64,000 nt of DNA from Brachynemurus nebulosus (GCA_035578155.1 JAPWDM010000024.1:248001-312000), one strand, 5' to 3'. Shown: positions 1 to 12,000, numbered from the stretch's first letter. A program made the numbers and translations. Notes: generated by a model not told the origin, from the sequence alone.

Positions 1-360
1 GAATATACCAAAATACTATATTTTGTTCCGCCATCTATGTATTTTGGTAAAGTTCTAATCAATTCTAAACTAACTTATCAAAATGGCGACAATTTTTCAT
101 TATTAATAAAATTTTGCAACTTTAAATCAATATTTTTTTATTTATCAATTGACGATACGCTCCGAAATAAAAAAAATATTAAAAATTTTACGATTTTAAA
201 GCAGTAAGTAAATATTTTAGACTCAAAAGGAAATTAAAACTATTTATAATATAAATTTTTAGTTATTTTACGTACATGATTTTAGTTAAATACAGAGGTT
301 ATATTGTGTACTGAAAGAAATACACATATATATATAAATTACATTTAAACCGAATAAAAA
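1..360. other. AT-rich sequence, nothing recognised
   Basis: Short homopolymer A/T runs and no sustained open frame. No terminus, hairpin or splice-like signal was found before the foldback element that begins near 361. Confidence 0.5.
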
Positions 361-526
361 GGTGATTTAGCTCTTATAATCTCTTAACTGGACTAATAAA
401 AATTATTTGTATAGTTTTATTGCGCTAACTTCGAAAATTAACTGGAAAATGTTGAAATTTATAAGGCATGTGTTTCTATAAATAAGCATTGATCAAACGC
501 AAAAGAGACACATTCAGCAAAAACTG

Positions 527-628
<102 letters not shown>

Positions 629-762
629 TTCTTTAATTAAGTAAAGAAACATTAAATGTGAGGTGAATTTAAATTGAAAAACAATCATTCTATTAATAAT
701 AATTTTTGTTATCAGACGTTTCTTTCAGAAATAACTTCATTAAGATATAAGTGTCAAAACTG

Positions 763-2129
763 TTTTTCTATTGGATCGCGTTCCACAAACGGGGCTTTTA
801 CCCTATATATAGACATAATAGTCTATTATAAATACAGCTGTGACAAAGATTACAACAAAATTTGAAACAGAGACAATCATAAGTGTTATTATCTTTTTAT
901 AACATCATCCATATTTTATAGCCGTGAATATAATAGTGTGATTGTTCTCGGCGCGTTAAAGGCAATTAACAACGAAGAATTTAAACGGCACGGCTGCCAT
1001 GCCGCTTCGCTGCTACGGTATACTGCGGACTGTGGAGTGCGGTGAGCATGGTGTTGCAAAATGGTGCGTTCACATTTTCAAATTTTATTATCTCTATATA
1101 ACAACTTGTTAAAACAAATAAAAAACTTTTCACATAAATTTTTTTCCTGTTTGCAAAAGTTTGAAGTTTGTTACCTTCAAAGGATATTTTGTAAGAAGGA
1201 ACACGGAATAATAACTTTTCTTATCGTAATCCATTATTTTTAGAAGTTTTAATGATCGTTTTGAACATAAGGTAAATTTTTAATAAATACACTAAAATCT
1301 CAGTAATTCGATATCTCATAGTAAATAACTACGTTATACAGATTTTTAGATAGTAAAAGACGATCGCATCGTAAAAGTTTTCATCTAGTTAAAAATTTTT
1401 ATGAACCTTCTTTTTCGTATTAGTCTTCAAGAGATTGAAAAATCCCATAATGATTTTTCTGTCAATAGTTTCTGCTTATAGATTAAATAATTTTTAAAAT
1501 CTTATTTAAAAGCGGTTGGTTTCATTAAAAAGTAATGTTCGACATCCTAAAAAGTAATTAAGGGAAACAGACAATACAAAAAAAAAAAATTAAAAATTAC
1601 CATTTATAAAAACTAACAAATGCTGACTAGTTTTTCCAAATGCACTTTGCACATATTGAAACCATTTGCACGCATCGAATGAAGCAAGCAACAAAAGAGG
1701 CCATTACAACACGCAGTGTCAAAGCAAGTTTAAAGCCCAGAAGCGAAATATAATAGAGAATCCAGTAGTGGAACAAATATCGTATGAAGTACGCTTAAGG
1801 AATAAAAATCTTTAGACACGAGGAAGTTAATGAAGACAATTTTGAGAATTTTTTTTAACAACGAAAAAATCGACCTGTATTTTTGATCAATTTTGACATT
1901 TTGTTTATTATGACCTTAAAGTCTTGCTCCATATTATTTTTGTTTCAATATACCTATACTTATATATAAAAATGGCGGCTATTTAGAAGTCTTTTATTGG
2001 AGCTTGTAATTCCACAAGTTTCCAAATGGCAGGTACTCTAAAAGCTGTAACTATTATCTCAGCAAGTATTTTTTTTTTTTTTTTGATAGGGTAAAAGACC
2101 CCATTGTCGATCGGGGTTATAAGTCCGAT
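763..2129. other. Interior of the foldback element, no gene recognised
   Basis: Mostly AT-rich with only short frames. A GC-richer patch at about 950-1065 stands out from its surroundings; it contains CGGCACGGCTGCCATGCCG, itself a short inverted repeat. A 60-codon frame at 1061-1243 looks like background. A T-run lies at 2068-2083. Confidence 0.4.
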
Positions 2130-2903
2130 CAGTTTTGACATTTATATCTTAATGAAGTTATTTCTGAAAGAAACCTTTGATAAAAAAAATTATTATTAAT
2201 AGAATGATTATTTTTCAATTTAAATTCACCTCACATTTAATGCCTCCTCACTTAATTTAAGAAATACATATATATATATCGAAAAATTTTTGTTGAATTC
2301 GTGAATTTTTAGTATGATGGATGATCATTATTCAAAACACATGAGTTATAAATTGTAACATTTTTCACCGAATTTTTAAAGTTATTAGCATAATAAAAGT
2401 ATACAAATAATTGTTATTAGTCCACTTAAGAGATTAGGATAGCTAAATTAAATTTTATATGCGTTAAATATTATTTGTATGACTGATTCTTCTTGGGATC
2501 TGAGTTTTACAGTTAGGTACCGCATTTTGAGAATTATATATTGCATACCTATTTTATAAACATTTTTAATTAATTTTTGGGTTTAAAACACTTAACTAAC
2601 CGTTTTTATAATTTTACTTTAATATTTTATTTATTTCAGAACGTAAAATCAATTGAAAAATAATTAATATTGAATTAAAACTTCCAAATTGTTATTTATA
2701 TAGGTATTTTCAAATAAAAACGTCAAACATAATATGTATGATATGTATGTATTACATCTGAAACGACACATACAGATACAATATAAACTAAATTTAACTG
2801 TTTAAAAATTCACAATGGTTAACGGCTAAGTCAGATCTTATACAATGTTTTTTTAAAAGATCAGCAGAGAGCGAAACGAAATTGTGATTTTAATGGTTTA
2901 TTT

Positions 2904-3054
2904 TATCGAATATTTAAACCGTTCTTGGCTTTTGCTTTGACGTTCTATGTTTCACTAGATGTCACTCTATGATAATACTCTATAACATATAGCCTCACCT
3001 AGTAGTGGATAGAGTGTCAAAGTGGCTGGAAGAGAATGGTTCAAATATTCGATA
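2904..3054. mobile_element. Small foldback MITE, about 150 bp
   Basis: The left arm begins ATCGAATATTTAAACCGTTC at 2905. The right arm ends with the near reverse complement (GAATGGTTCAAATATTCGAT) at 3034-3053. Pairing continues inward for about 60 bases per arm with mismatches. The size and lack of coding capacity fit a miniature inverted-repeat element; the superfamily is unknown. Confidence 0.55.
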
Positions 3055-3536
3055 GTAGAAGCTACTTCATGTACATTAATGCGCGATTTTTCATAGGGGT
3101 CAGTGTATTGATCTTGCAAAGGAGGTTAATATTTTTTGTCCGCTTTTTTATAGACGTCAACAAATTATAAAACAAAAACATTAATAAATCAAAATTTTTG
3201 GGTTATATTTTCTTAAAAACATATCCATTGGATTAAAAAAACTTGGTTTCATACTTATTAAGAAAAAAAAAATGGGTGTTTTGTTTATTTTTTAATTTTT
3301 TTAAGCTAATTTAATGATACAGCTAAAATTAGTGATCGGTCATCGGGTCTCTTACCCTACTGTTAACATAAGTCGGTGATAATGAAATTTGCATCTATTT
3401 TTAGAGTATATTTGTTAAAAATTTTTGAGTGAGAGTTTCCGCCAATTTTAATAAAATGCTGTTTCGAGAAAAACGTGTTTAAAACTTCAGTATGTAATAA
3501 TAAAAACAAAAATAATTTGGCAAACAATATACAATT

Positions 3537-3650
3537 ATGTGCCGAATAGGCCACGCGAATAAGATACAAATGCTATTACACACTCTCGAGCACGTTTTAT
3601 GTTTAGAAGCTAAAACATATGAAGGACTTCAAATTTCACTTCGAAAATTT
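3537..3650 (+). other. Possible exon followed by a consensus splice donor (weak)
   Basis: A 38-codon open stretch starting at an ATG ends directly at GTAAGTAT (3651), a good insect splice donor. The translation has balanced composition (segment LLHTLEHVLCLEAKTYEGL), unlike the AT-driven frames nearby. There is no convincing acceptor or partner exon in the window and no family was recognised, so this may be chance. Confidence 0.15.
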
Positions 3651-4410
3651 GTAAGTATATTCTCGAGATGTTTTACTAATATTGTACAAAAAAATATCAA
3701 GTTTTTTTCGTTCTCAAGGTATTTCTCCTGTTAAAGCGTTTTCGTGATAAATACAAACTTCCACATCACATCACGCTACCTTCTACTTATACATAGATAA
3801 TAATTTATTCCAATGGAAAATTAGCGGCAATGCCTGTAAGTATATAATTATAATGCTTAAGGTAAATGTTTGCTTACCTCCGAATTTATAATAAAACTTA
3901 ATGATATTAAACAAGCACAGTATACAGGAGAATTAGAATTACGTTTCGAGATGATTGGAATAGAAAAACATATTCAATATAGTTATCCACGTAAAACAAT
4001 TCAACTGGAGATTAAACGGAAAATCTAAATATACCCCAAGGTAAATAACTGAATGTAAACATAAACAAATCAAGATAACGGTACGCGTAAATGTAAACTG
4101 ATACTGATAAACATACGAGTATACCAGTGGTGTTCAATCGAAAAGCTCCGCGAGCTACATTTCCACTAAAATTCATTCGGTGATTTACTCCCTTACAATA
4201 AATCACGTTCTTCAAGCCTAACATTTTATTTTGAAGCGAAATACGCTTTATTCACTTTCAAGAACTAATTCTCTCCGTTTTAAAAATTCTTAAATAACTT
4301 CTATAATTAAGAAACGAAATAACCTTCTTTAACTCTCTTTGCTTATTTAAAATTTATAGGACGGAAGCCCCGAATGTCGGCTGGTGCTTGAAGTCTGCCG
4401 CTGGTTGTTT

Positions 4411-4538
4411 TTTTAGCGAATTTCGAAAACTCAAAATTCAGCAATTACGGTCGATCTCACGGCAGAACCTGAGGCCGAGATTATAACAGAAATATGTTTT
4501 GAGGTCTCTAGAATACGAAAATGATATTCCCTAAAATT

Positions 4539-4569
<31 letters not shown>

Positions 4570-5488
4570 CGAACGAAACGTTTAATGCATATGAAATTTG
4601 GTATGGGAGCTGGATTTTGATCTGGCTCGGCTAAGTTCTTTAGCCCGACACATCAAATGTCCAGAAGTAGATTTTTCGGGCGTTTTTTGTCAAAAGAATA
4701 AGTCTTCTGTCAGAATTAAATAATTTTTCAAATTATTTTTATACCATTCGAAAAATGAGAGAAAATTACATATGATGAGTTTTTGAACTATTATTTTACG
4801 TAAATTAATTCCAGAGAAAAATTAAGAAATTTGTTAGAAATTGAAAAACTTTCCAGTCTTTTTTTATTATACGGAAAAACTACCTCCAATTCAATTTTTA
4901 AAATGGTATATTTTTAAAAAGGAAGCTTTTTGAGTGATATGTAACGAAAAAAAATTTTTAAGCCTGTTTATGTCATGACAATTTGAAATTAATTATATGT
5001 CCATTCCCACAATAAATCTTATCAGACACAAGACGTAAGGCGTACTAAATATTTCAATCTAATGACTGTAAAATAAAAATTGCTTCGTTTTTTAATTTAA
5101 TTCATTTTATATAGGCATTTTTAAATATCACTAAAATTTGCTGAAAACATAACATCCGTAATATATTTTCTATTACTAAGTTAAAAAACAATTTTGCTCC
5201 AAGGATTTAAACCATTATTGTGTGAAAGCAAAAACAAATAAAAAAAATACGTATTTATTTATAGCATACATATACCTATTCATAGATAACAAATTCAATT
5301 ATTCTAAAAAAATTTTATAAGAATATTCATTTAAGATTGCATTCAAATATTAAATAATTATGTCAATTTTGTATAAATTTTGGCATTCTAGGGACCTCAA
5401 AACATATTTCTGTTATGGTCCCGGGCTTAGGTCGCGTCATGATACCTGCCGTAATAGCTGAATTTCCAATTTTGGAAATTCGCTAAAA
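4411..5488. mobile_element. 1.08-kb TIR element of the (TA)n-centred family (copy 1)
   Basis: The ends are long terminal inverted repeats. 4411 starts TTTTAGCGAATTTCGAAAAC and 5488 ends in ...GGAAATTCGCTAAAA; the match runs for about 120 bases into each side (to about 4540 and from about 5367), with a shared TTTTGAGGTC block. Inside lies a short (TA)n (4542-4568), then a module with GTCCAGAAGTAG (about 4657) that recurs near 37.7, 42.8, 49.5 and 56.8 kb. No transposase frame is present, so it is non-autonomous. Confidence 0.72.
4542..4568. repeat. (TA)n microsatellite, short
   Basis: About 27 bases of TA dinucleotides at the boundary between the left TIR and the internal module of copy 1, the same position as the longer (TA)n tracts in other copies. 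Confidence 0.95.
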
Positions 5489-5987
5489 TCAAAATATTTT
5501 ATTAATTGTTTATTAATTTAGAAACTTAATCCTCAGTCAGTTTGAAAAGCGATTGTTAAAAGTACTTAAAAAAATAATAAAAATACTCATAAATTCAAAA
5601 TTCAAAATTTTGCATATCATTAATTGTCTAAATCGCCTATTTTTAGCGCCCTTACCCTATATTGTTTTCTTCATGTTCGCTTCTCTCTTGCATCTAGCGA
5701 TCTAAATGACGGAATGATATTTTTTTAAAAGCTACACCTCGAAAGTAATGCCACGAAAAATACGAGTATATAAACAATTAGCGTTTAGCTTTAAGTATAG
5801 ACTATTCAATTTAAACTTAAGCCTGTAACCACAGTAACTGTCAATGATTCCTATCAAAAGTATTTAAATTTTTAGTCGAAATTTTCAACTGAAAAAATTA
5901 GACTTATGCAGCCTATATAATAAGAATGGGACGAGGCGAGAGTAAGGGCGGTATCCGTTTTTGGACCCGTAGAACACGATTCTGAAG

Positions 5988-5990
<3 letters not shown>
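5489..5990. other. AT-rich interval
   Basis: No gene seen. At 5795-5824 a 30-base stretch containing TTTAAACTTAAGCCTG is repeated in inverted orientation at about 8565-8594, after the hairpin-ended repeats. It may mark the edges of a composite insertion. Confidence 0.4.

Positions 5991-6083
<93 letters not shown>
5991..6083. repeat. (TA)n microsatellite, about 93 bp
   Basis: Pure TA dinucleotides directly abutting the small MITE that starts at 6086. Confidence 0.97.
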
Positions 6084-6085
<2 letters not shown>

Positions 6086-6086
<1 letters not shown>

Positions 6087-6292
6087 CATTGGACTCTCAA
6101 TTCTGTCACATAAATGTTGGGACAAGGGTGGGGAGGACCAGAATCAAGAATGACTATCCAGTGGCGGTTCACTTGCAACTTTTGTAACATATGGAATCGT
6201 GGTTTCATTACACTAAATAATTATTGTTTAATGTAAATCATTAACCCCACCCTGACCCCAACATTTATGTGACAAAATCGAGAGTCAAATGT
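6086..6292. mobile_element. 207-bp MITE with about 50-bp TIRs
   Basis: 6086 onward (ACATTGGACTCTCAATTCTG) is the near reverse complement of the right end (CGAGAGTCAAATGT, ending 6292). Both arms include the palindrome partner CATAAATGTTGGG / CCCAACATTTATG and a GGTGGGG block. There is no coding capacity. It sits immediately beside a (TA)n tract, so a TA target preference is possible but cannot be demonstrated there. Confidence 0.65.
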
Positions 6293-6556
6293 GTTTATTT
6301 ATTTAGTTATTTATTCCCACTACCTTTAGTAAGTGGGGCTTTGGGCAAGAAATTTGGTAAGTACGGCTCATTTCGATGCACAATAATACTATCAAAGTGG
6401 CGTCATTGGGCGAATTTTGATCCGACCCAACTTGGATCCGACCCTTTGGAGGCAACAAAACAATAAAACTTGGATGAACAATAAACCTAGGGTGATTTGG
6501 AGGGAGTAGAGGGGGAAAAAGTGTTTTGGCTGGATGTAACACGCCCACAGCCCCCA

Positions 6557-7140
6557 AAATTAACATAGGAGGTTGAAATTTTGTGTGTTGATAGAGTTCG
6601 TACCTAGGGTGTGCTTTTTGGAGGTTTTCATATTTTTCCCCCACCCTCACCATTTCTAAGCTACAATTTTATGCTTTTTTGGCGTTTTCGAAGTTTGTAC
6701 CACTCGCACAGGTCACGCAAATAAACCTAGAGGACTGAAATTTTGTGTTCGGATTGAGTTAGTACCAAGGGGGTGCCTTTTGAGGGTTCAAATTTTAACG
6801 ATTACCCCCACCATTTTTATACCAAACAGAACATGATTTTTCTTTTTTAACAATTTTGTTCGGGTCAAAACCTCTCCAAATAAACCTAGAGTGCTGAAAT
6901 TTTGTGCACAGGTTAAGTTAATAGCCAGCCACTGCTTTTTGGAAGTTTCAACTTTTAGCCCTTACCCCCACGATTTTTACGCCAATATTTCCTTGATTTT
7001 TTGCTTTTTTTCTAACACGTCTAGAGACTCTCTAAGGAAACCTAGAGGACTGAAATTTTGTAAATGTACTGAGTTAGTATCCAGTTAGTACCTTTTAGGG
7101 ATTCCACATTACTTTTCCCCCCACTTCTCCCATTATTACA
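6557..7140. repeat. Tandem array, about 159-bp units, four copies
   Basis: The phrase CCTAGAGGACTGAAATTTTG or a close variant recurs at about 6565, 6725, 6884 and 7041, giving a period near 159 bases. Each unit continues through a GTTAGTACC-like segment, a GCTTTTTGG-like segment and a C-rich block (CCCCCACC). A shorter related lead-in occurs at 6483-6556. The units are diverged from each other, so the array is old. The minus-strand 116-codon frame over part of it has no recognisable domain. Confidence 0.7.
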
Positions 7141-7201
7141 TCGGAATTCAATGGTATTGTTACATATGTTTAAAATGCTTTATATTTATACTATAAGACA
7201 A

Positions 7202-7728
7202 GTAGGCGAATAGTAAATTTAAAAATTAAAAAAAAATGAACTTACTTTTATAACAAATGCAATACTTACATATTAAATAATTTAAATTGTAATTAATGTT
7301 TATTTATAAAGTAGAAATTTTGGATTTTTATTTATAAAATAGAAATTTTGGATTTTTTTGGAAAGAAAAAATAAAGGCCTCCCAGTTTACTATTTAAGGT
7401 CCCTTTTTAACATTTAAAAATAAAACACAAAGGCAATTGGCAGATAAGCATGGGTAGGAATGCCCTCGTACGAATTGTGCTGGCTTTTTTCCTGCTAACA
7501 GCTATCGGCACGAAATTGAAATTTACTGCGATTCAGCCCTTAAAAACTTAAAAACCTTTTTTTAAAGCCCCGATTAGCCGGACACTCATCATCAGTTTTG
7601 AAACCACCAAAATGACAAATCGCTTGTAGACTTTCAATCACATTTCGCTTGTAGACATACAATACCGAAGATGAAGGAAAAAATTCGACTTCCGTGAAGG
7701 GGCCCCGCTGCTCACGGCGTTTTTTTAA
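7202..7728 (+). mobile_element. Hairpin-ended repeat family, copy A
   Basis: It aligns by eye over its length with 26980-27478 (shared GGATAAGCATGGG-like, CCTCGTACGAATTGTG and ACCGAAGATG blocks). The right end is a GC-rich snap-back, CCGTGA (7692-7697) pairing with TCACGG (7712-7717) around a GGGGCCCC core, then CG and a T-run. No ORF is conserved between copies. The terminal hairpin is Helitron-like in shape, but the CTRR end typical of Helitrons is absent, so the class is left open. Confidence 0.6.
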
Positions 7729-8556
7729 TATTTAACAGAGAGGCTATTGGCAGATGAGTATAGCCATTGGCAGGAATCCCTCCAAAAAATTGTGTCGGTA
7801 TTTTTTTAGCTAAATAATATCGACATAAGATTGAAATTTACTCAGTTTCATGTTCATCTCTTAGAAACTTATCCCTTGAGGGTATGTAATTATTTTTTGA
7901 AAATCGATAAAAATTTATAAATTTTTAATGGCTTAACGGATTTGTCTGAAATTTTTAAATTTTTATGTTTCAGATAATTCCATAGTATGTCTCAGAAAAA
8001 ATTATCAGTTTCAAAACAAAATTTTTGCCAAAAAAACGTTCACCAGAATAAAAAAACTGTTGCAATCGTTGCAATTGATCCCTAATCGCTTATTGAGCGC
8101 TGAAATCTGCTGAACGTAACCAATATTTTTTTAATCAACTTGTAGCTATGGTACAATTACCAAAATTTTTTGTTAGCTTCTTACTATGATCCATACAGCA
8201 TACAATTTTTTCGGAATTATTTTCCGGGTGCGCCATGGTTAAAAAAATAAAATGTTTGAAATTATTTTTTTGGAGATAGGTATACGCTTCCGGGTACTCA
8301 GTCGATTGGAACTCATCTGCGAATCTTGAATATGTTCATAAAAACATTTGTAACTGCGTGATTTTCGAAAAAAAAGTAGTCAACTAAAATCTTTACACTT
8401 CTCGATCAACCGGACACTTATCATCGTTTTTGAAATCACAAAAATGACAATTCGCCTGTAGCCTTTCAATCATATTTAGATATCTTGAAAATACCGAAGA
8501 TGTAGCAAAAAATTCGACCCCCGTGATGGGGCCTCGCTGCTCACGGCGTTTTTTTT
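7729..8556 (+). mobile_element. Hairpin-ended repeat family, copy B (tandem to copy A)
   Basis: It starts immediately after copy A with the same internal phrase (GGCTATTGGCAGATGAG) and ends with the same hairpin (8521-8546). Between about 7860 and 8395 it carries roughly 500 bases not present in copies A or C, so it is a longer variant or holds an insertion. The head-to-tail arrangement of A and B suggests tandem amplification or repeated insertion. Confidence 0.55.
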
Positions 8557-8685
8557 TATTTATTCAGGCTTAAGTTTAAATTGAACGGACAATATAACTA
8601 AATTTTACAACCATTATGGCCAACAGTTTGGACGTTCGTACTGGTCAGACTAGGCTCTTACACAAACAAATTGAGATGTTACATA

Positions 8686-9153
8686 TTAACACTATGAAGC
8701 CCGAGCACTTTCATAGTAAACTTTCCCGGAAGCCGGCAACATTTGAAAAAAAAACTTTATATAAACAAATACATAAAATAAAATGATTCAAATACTGAAT
8801 AGATTCAACACAGTTCAACATGTATATGTAAAACTATAAACCCTGTAAACACACGTACGTGATACGTACATACTACATATGCATTGACATTCAAATCAAT
8901 TTCATTTAAAAATATAAATTATATTTTTTATGTATTTTTTGTTTATCTTAAACATTTTTATAGATAGAAACCAAAAGAGTAGTGTGTGTTGGTACGTATT
9001 TGTGTGAGTAGAAACACATTCGTGTGATGAATGATGATAAACATCGCACACATAATGCGTAACCAACTAATCAATTAATCATTGATCGCGGTCGGCCTCT
9101 GGGGATGTTTTGTTTGGTTTCGGATGCCGAAGCCATGGGACTCAAAGTGTTAA
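8686..9153. mobile_element. TTAA-flanked MITE, piggyBac-like (468 bp)
   Basis: It begins TTAACACTATGAAGCCC and ends GGGACTCAAAGTGTTAA. The TTAA at each end (8686-8689, 9150-9153) fits a piggyBac-type target duplication, and the termini CACTATGAAGCCC / CACTTTGAGTCCC form an imperfect 13-bp inverted repeat. There is no transposase. Assignment rests on the TTAA sites and short TIR only. Confidence 0.5.
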
Positions 9154-12000
9154 TGGGTATTCGAAAAATTAATGACAAAAAAATTTACAAGCTAAATCGA
9201 AATTAAAATGCAAAAAAAAGAAAAGGAATTAATAACACGCCCAAGGAGATGATGATGATGGAACATTATAAAGGTAAATTTTGTCTATAAAGTTTTAGTT
9301 TTTGCATACTTTATACATATAATTATCTAACTTACCAAACTTATTCTTTTTCTTTTTTAATTTTTAAATAATCCAAAATTACTATCACACCTGAGAATTT
9401 ACACACTTTTTTTTTTTTATTTTACCGTTTCAATTAAAAAATATTTGTGAATATTTCATTCATTCAGAAATATGTATATAGGTGGTACCTACTTATAATA
9501 ATTGTGTTTTAGAAAGCTCCCTGGGGTGATACAGTTATAAATTTTTTTCTAACTTTGAAAATAAAATACATATCAAATAATGAAAAGGTTTATGAAAATA
9601 TGAATATATTCACCAGTGAATTTAGCTATTTGTATATGTACAGTATCATTAGAAAGTTTGGAAACAACTACATATCTGTTATAACCTACAATTTAAAATC
9701 TTGCCTGCAAATACAAATCTCTTTACCACTCTTGATGGATTCAATTAACCGAGAAATCTACTTTCTCTTTGTCTTTTCGTCGTATTTTTATTTTTCTAAA
9801 ATATAAGAAATTTTACTTTGTCCGTTTTTTATTAGAAGTTAATGTCGGAAAACTATAATGACATATGCGGATTGGTAATGGATTTCACTAGCGAAAACGA
9901 AATTAATAAAAATATACTGGATAGGTAAACTAATACTGAATAAAATACAACTTAGAAAGAAATTGTGAGATGGATTGTGTAAATACAAAGATAGAAATTT
10001 TGTGTCATTGTACGTGTTAAATGTTAAAAATTTAACAACGGAGACTTGGTTCAATCCACTTGATCGTTCAAAATTATATGGTTTGAACCCTTGATCAACT
10101 TATTGATTTCCAGAGCTTTAAAAAAAGAGTAGTTGACCGATTTTGAGTGAATGACCTATTTCTAACAGATGTATAGCACAGTTGGAACTATGTTTCTGAG
10201 TGCTAATATCATCTTTATATCTGGTTACTAAAATTCTACCAGTTTGACTAATGTATGATAAACACCATTGCAGTTTGTATTATCTAACCAGTGAATTCTA
10301 CAGCTTTTATTTATTTATTTTTTTTATTAAATATATTAAAAACTGACAGTGACTGAAGAGGTGCAATAGCCAATGTAAAATAAAAAATAAATTTTTATTT
10401 TTATATACTTAACCGCACATAATTTATCATTTCAAAGATGCAAATATTCAAAATATGTAATATTTTCTTCTTAGGGACAGCAAAAACAAAAACTTTAGCT
10501 GCGCTATCACCGTCAGGTCTCATACTTATTATAAATTAACGGTTACTTTGGCCGCTGAAAGTAACTTGTATTAATAGCCCACGTCTTTATATCAATTAAA
10601 CGGATTTTTAGCTAGTGAAAATCCTTTTCCATCACAGCAGTTCCTACGCAAGTAATTCACACCTTACGGTCCAAGTTCACAGTATCCGTGTAATAGCAAG
10701 AACAACCATAGAGGCCGATTATACGATCGGTGATCACACATGTGTTACCGCAAACAGGTATTGACCAGTAAGAAGCACACTCTCTCTGTGGTGATTTCTG
10801 TAAACATTTATAGACGGATAACATATAAAAATATAATTTTATATTATCATTTTTTTTGTAATTGTATTGAAATGTGTAAATGTAATTGTAATAAAAGTAT
10901 TTCATTGTTTGTGTTATTTTAAATATTTTTTTATCAGTTTATTGTTGTAATTGTATTCAGTGTTATTGCTTTTTTATTCAAAAAATGTACGTGTTACACA
11001 TGCTGAATTATTTCGTAAATTTATTTAAATAAACTTTTTCCTTCAAATTTAATTCTTTAGGGAGGCTTTGAGGAATTTGCTGTGTAGATGCATGAACCAT
11101 ATAGTGTTACTTTAAAAATTACACTTTCTAATATACATACTTTGTTTTTTTATAAAGAAGACCAGAAGAATGTTTTGGCTGTTAACTTGACAAACGCAGA
11201 ATAATGTAGCCTCCTGCGCGTTATGACTCACAAAATTCTATATCTGCATTATACACACAAAAATTTGATAATTCAACTACTTATGGTTGTTTAGAAACTT
11301 TCTGATGACAGTGTACACATATGAGCACTTCAACATAGAACATATATGTAATGCAATACGTGTTTAATCAATATCGTAGACCAAACGAGCGAGCTATTTT
11401 GCTCACTTGTTTCCATCACCTAGACGTTTACAACAGCATTACGTACACCAGCTAATGGATAGGATTGCCACATACATACAAACGGTAAACAAAAACATGA
11501 AATATATAAAAAATATATTGAAGGTCAATAATATAGCTCGGCAAATCATGGCAAAACATATTTTCAAAGCTGCCCATCGGCACAGAATATTGATATTGTT
11601 TATATAATTATACTGAGATGGAATAACATCATTATCGATCATTCTCAGAATATTTTCATTTTTCATATACCCTGTTTGCTTTAAGTTTTTGCATCGACCA
11701 TTGCTATCGACGAAACAACATAATTTTCTTTCCTTTTCCGAAGAAAATATTATGTATAAAATAAATGTAATTTTGATAAAGATGCAAAACACAGTGTATT
11801 TTCCAATGCTTTGACATATATAGGATACCAAACGTACGTCCTTTATTAATTTTATAAGAAAAAGCCGTTGTCAAGTTTAAAATTTCTTTTGAATATAAAT
11901 TTATTTAAAAATATGTTTTATTTTTAAATTTTATGAAAAATTATTTAATTTTACAAAATGAACGTTTTTAGAAATTATAATTGTAAGATTTATCTATTTA
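9154..12000. other. AT-rich DNA, no supported gene
   Basis: Only low-complexity short frames, the longest a 130-codon minus-strand frame at 11439-11831 with no recognisable motif. A small GATGATGATGATG run lies near 9248. GC-richer bases at about 10640-10800 (TTCACACCTTACGG, TGTGTTACCGC) are unassigned. Confidence 0.35.

Larger units (their letters stand above)
2450..4410. other. AT-rich interval with one small foldback element
   Basis: Apart from the 2904-3054 inverted repeat and a possible exon at 3537-3650, no repeat terminus, RNA gene or coding frame above about 70 codons could be supported. Confidence 0.4.

Noticed and set aside
6303..6653. 116-codon minus-strand frame
   Set aside because: It spans MITE-flanking and tandem-repeat DNA, changes character along its length and contains no known motif.
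7692..7730. Hairpin plus T-run as a bacterial intrinsic terminator
   Set aside because: The DNA is eukaryotic and the structure recurs at the ends of a dispersed repeat family.
11439..11831. 130-codon minus-strand frame
   Set aside because: Low-complexity, AT-driven composition, no domain, no splice or homology support.
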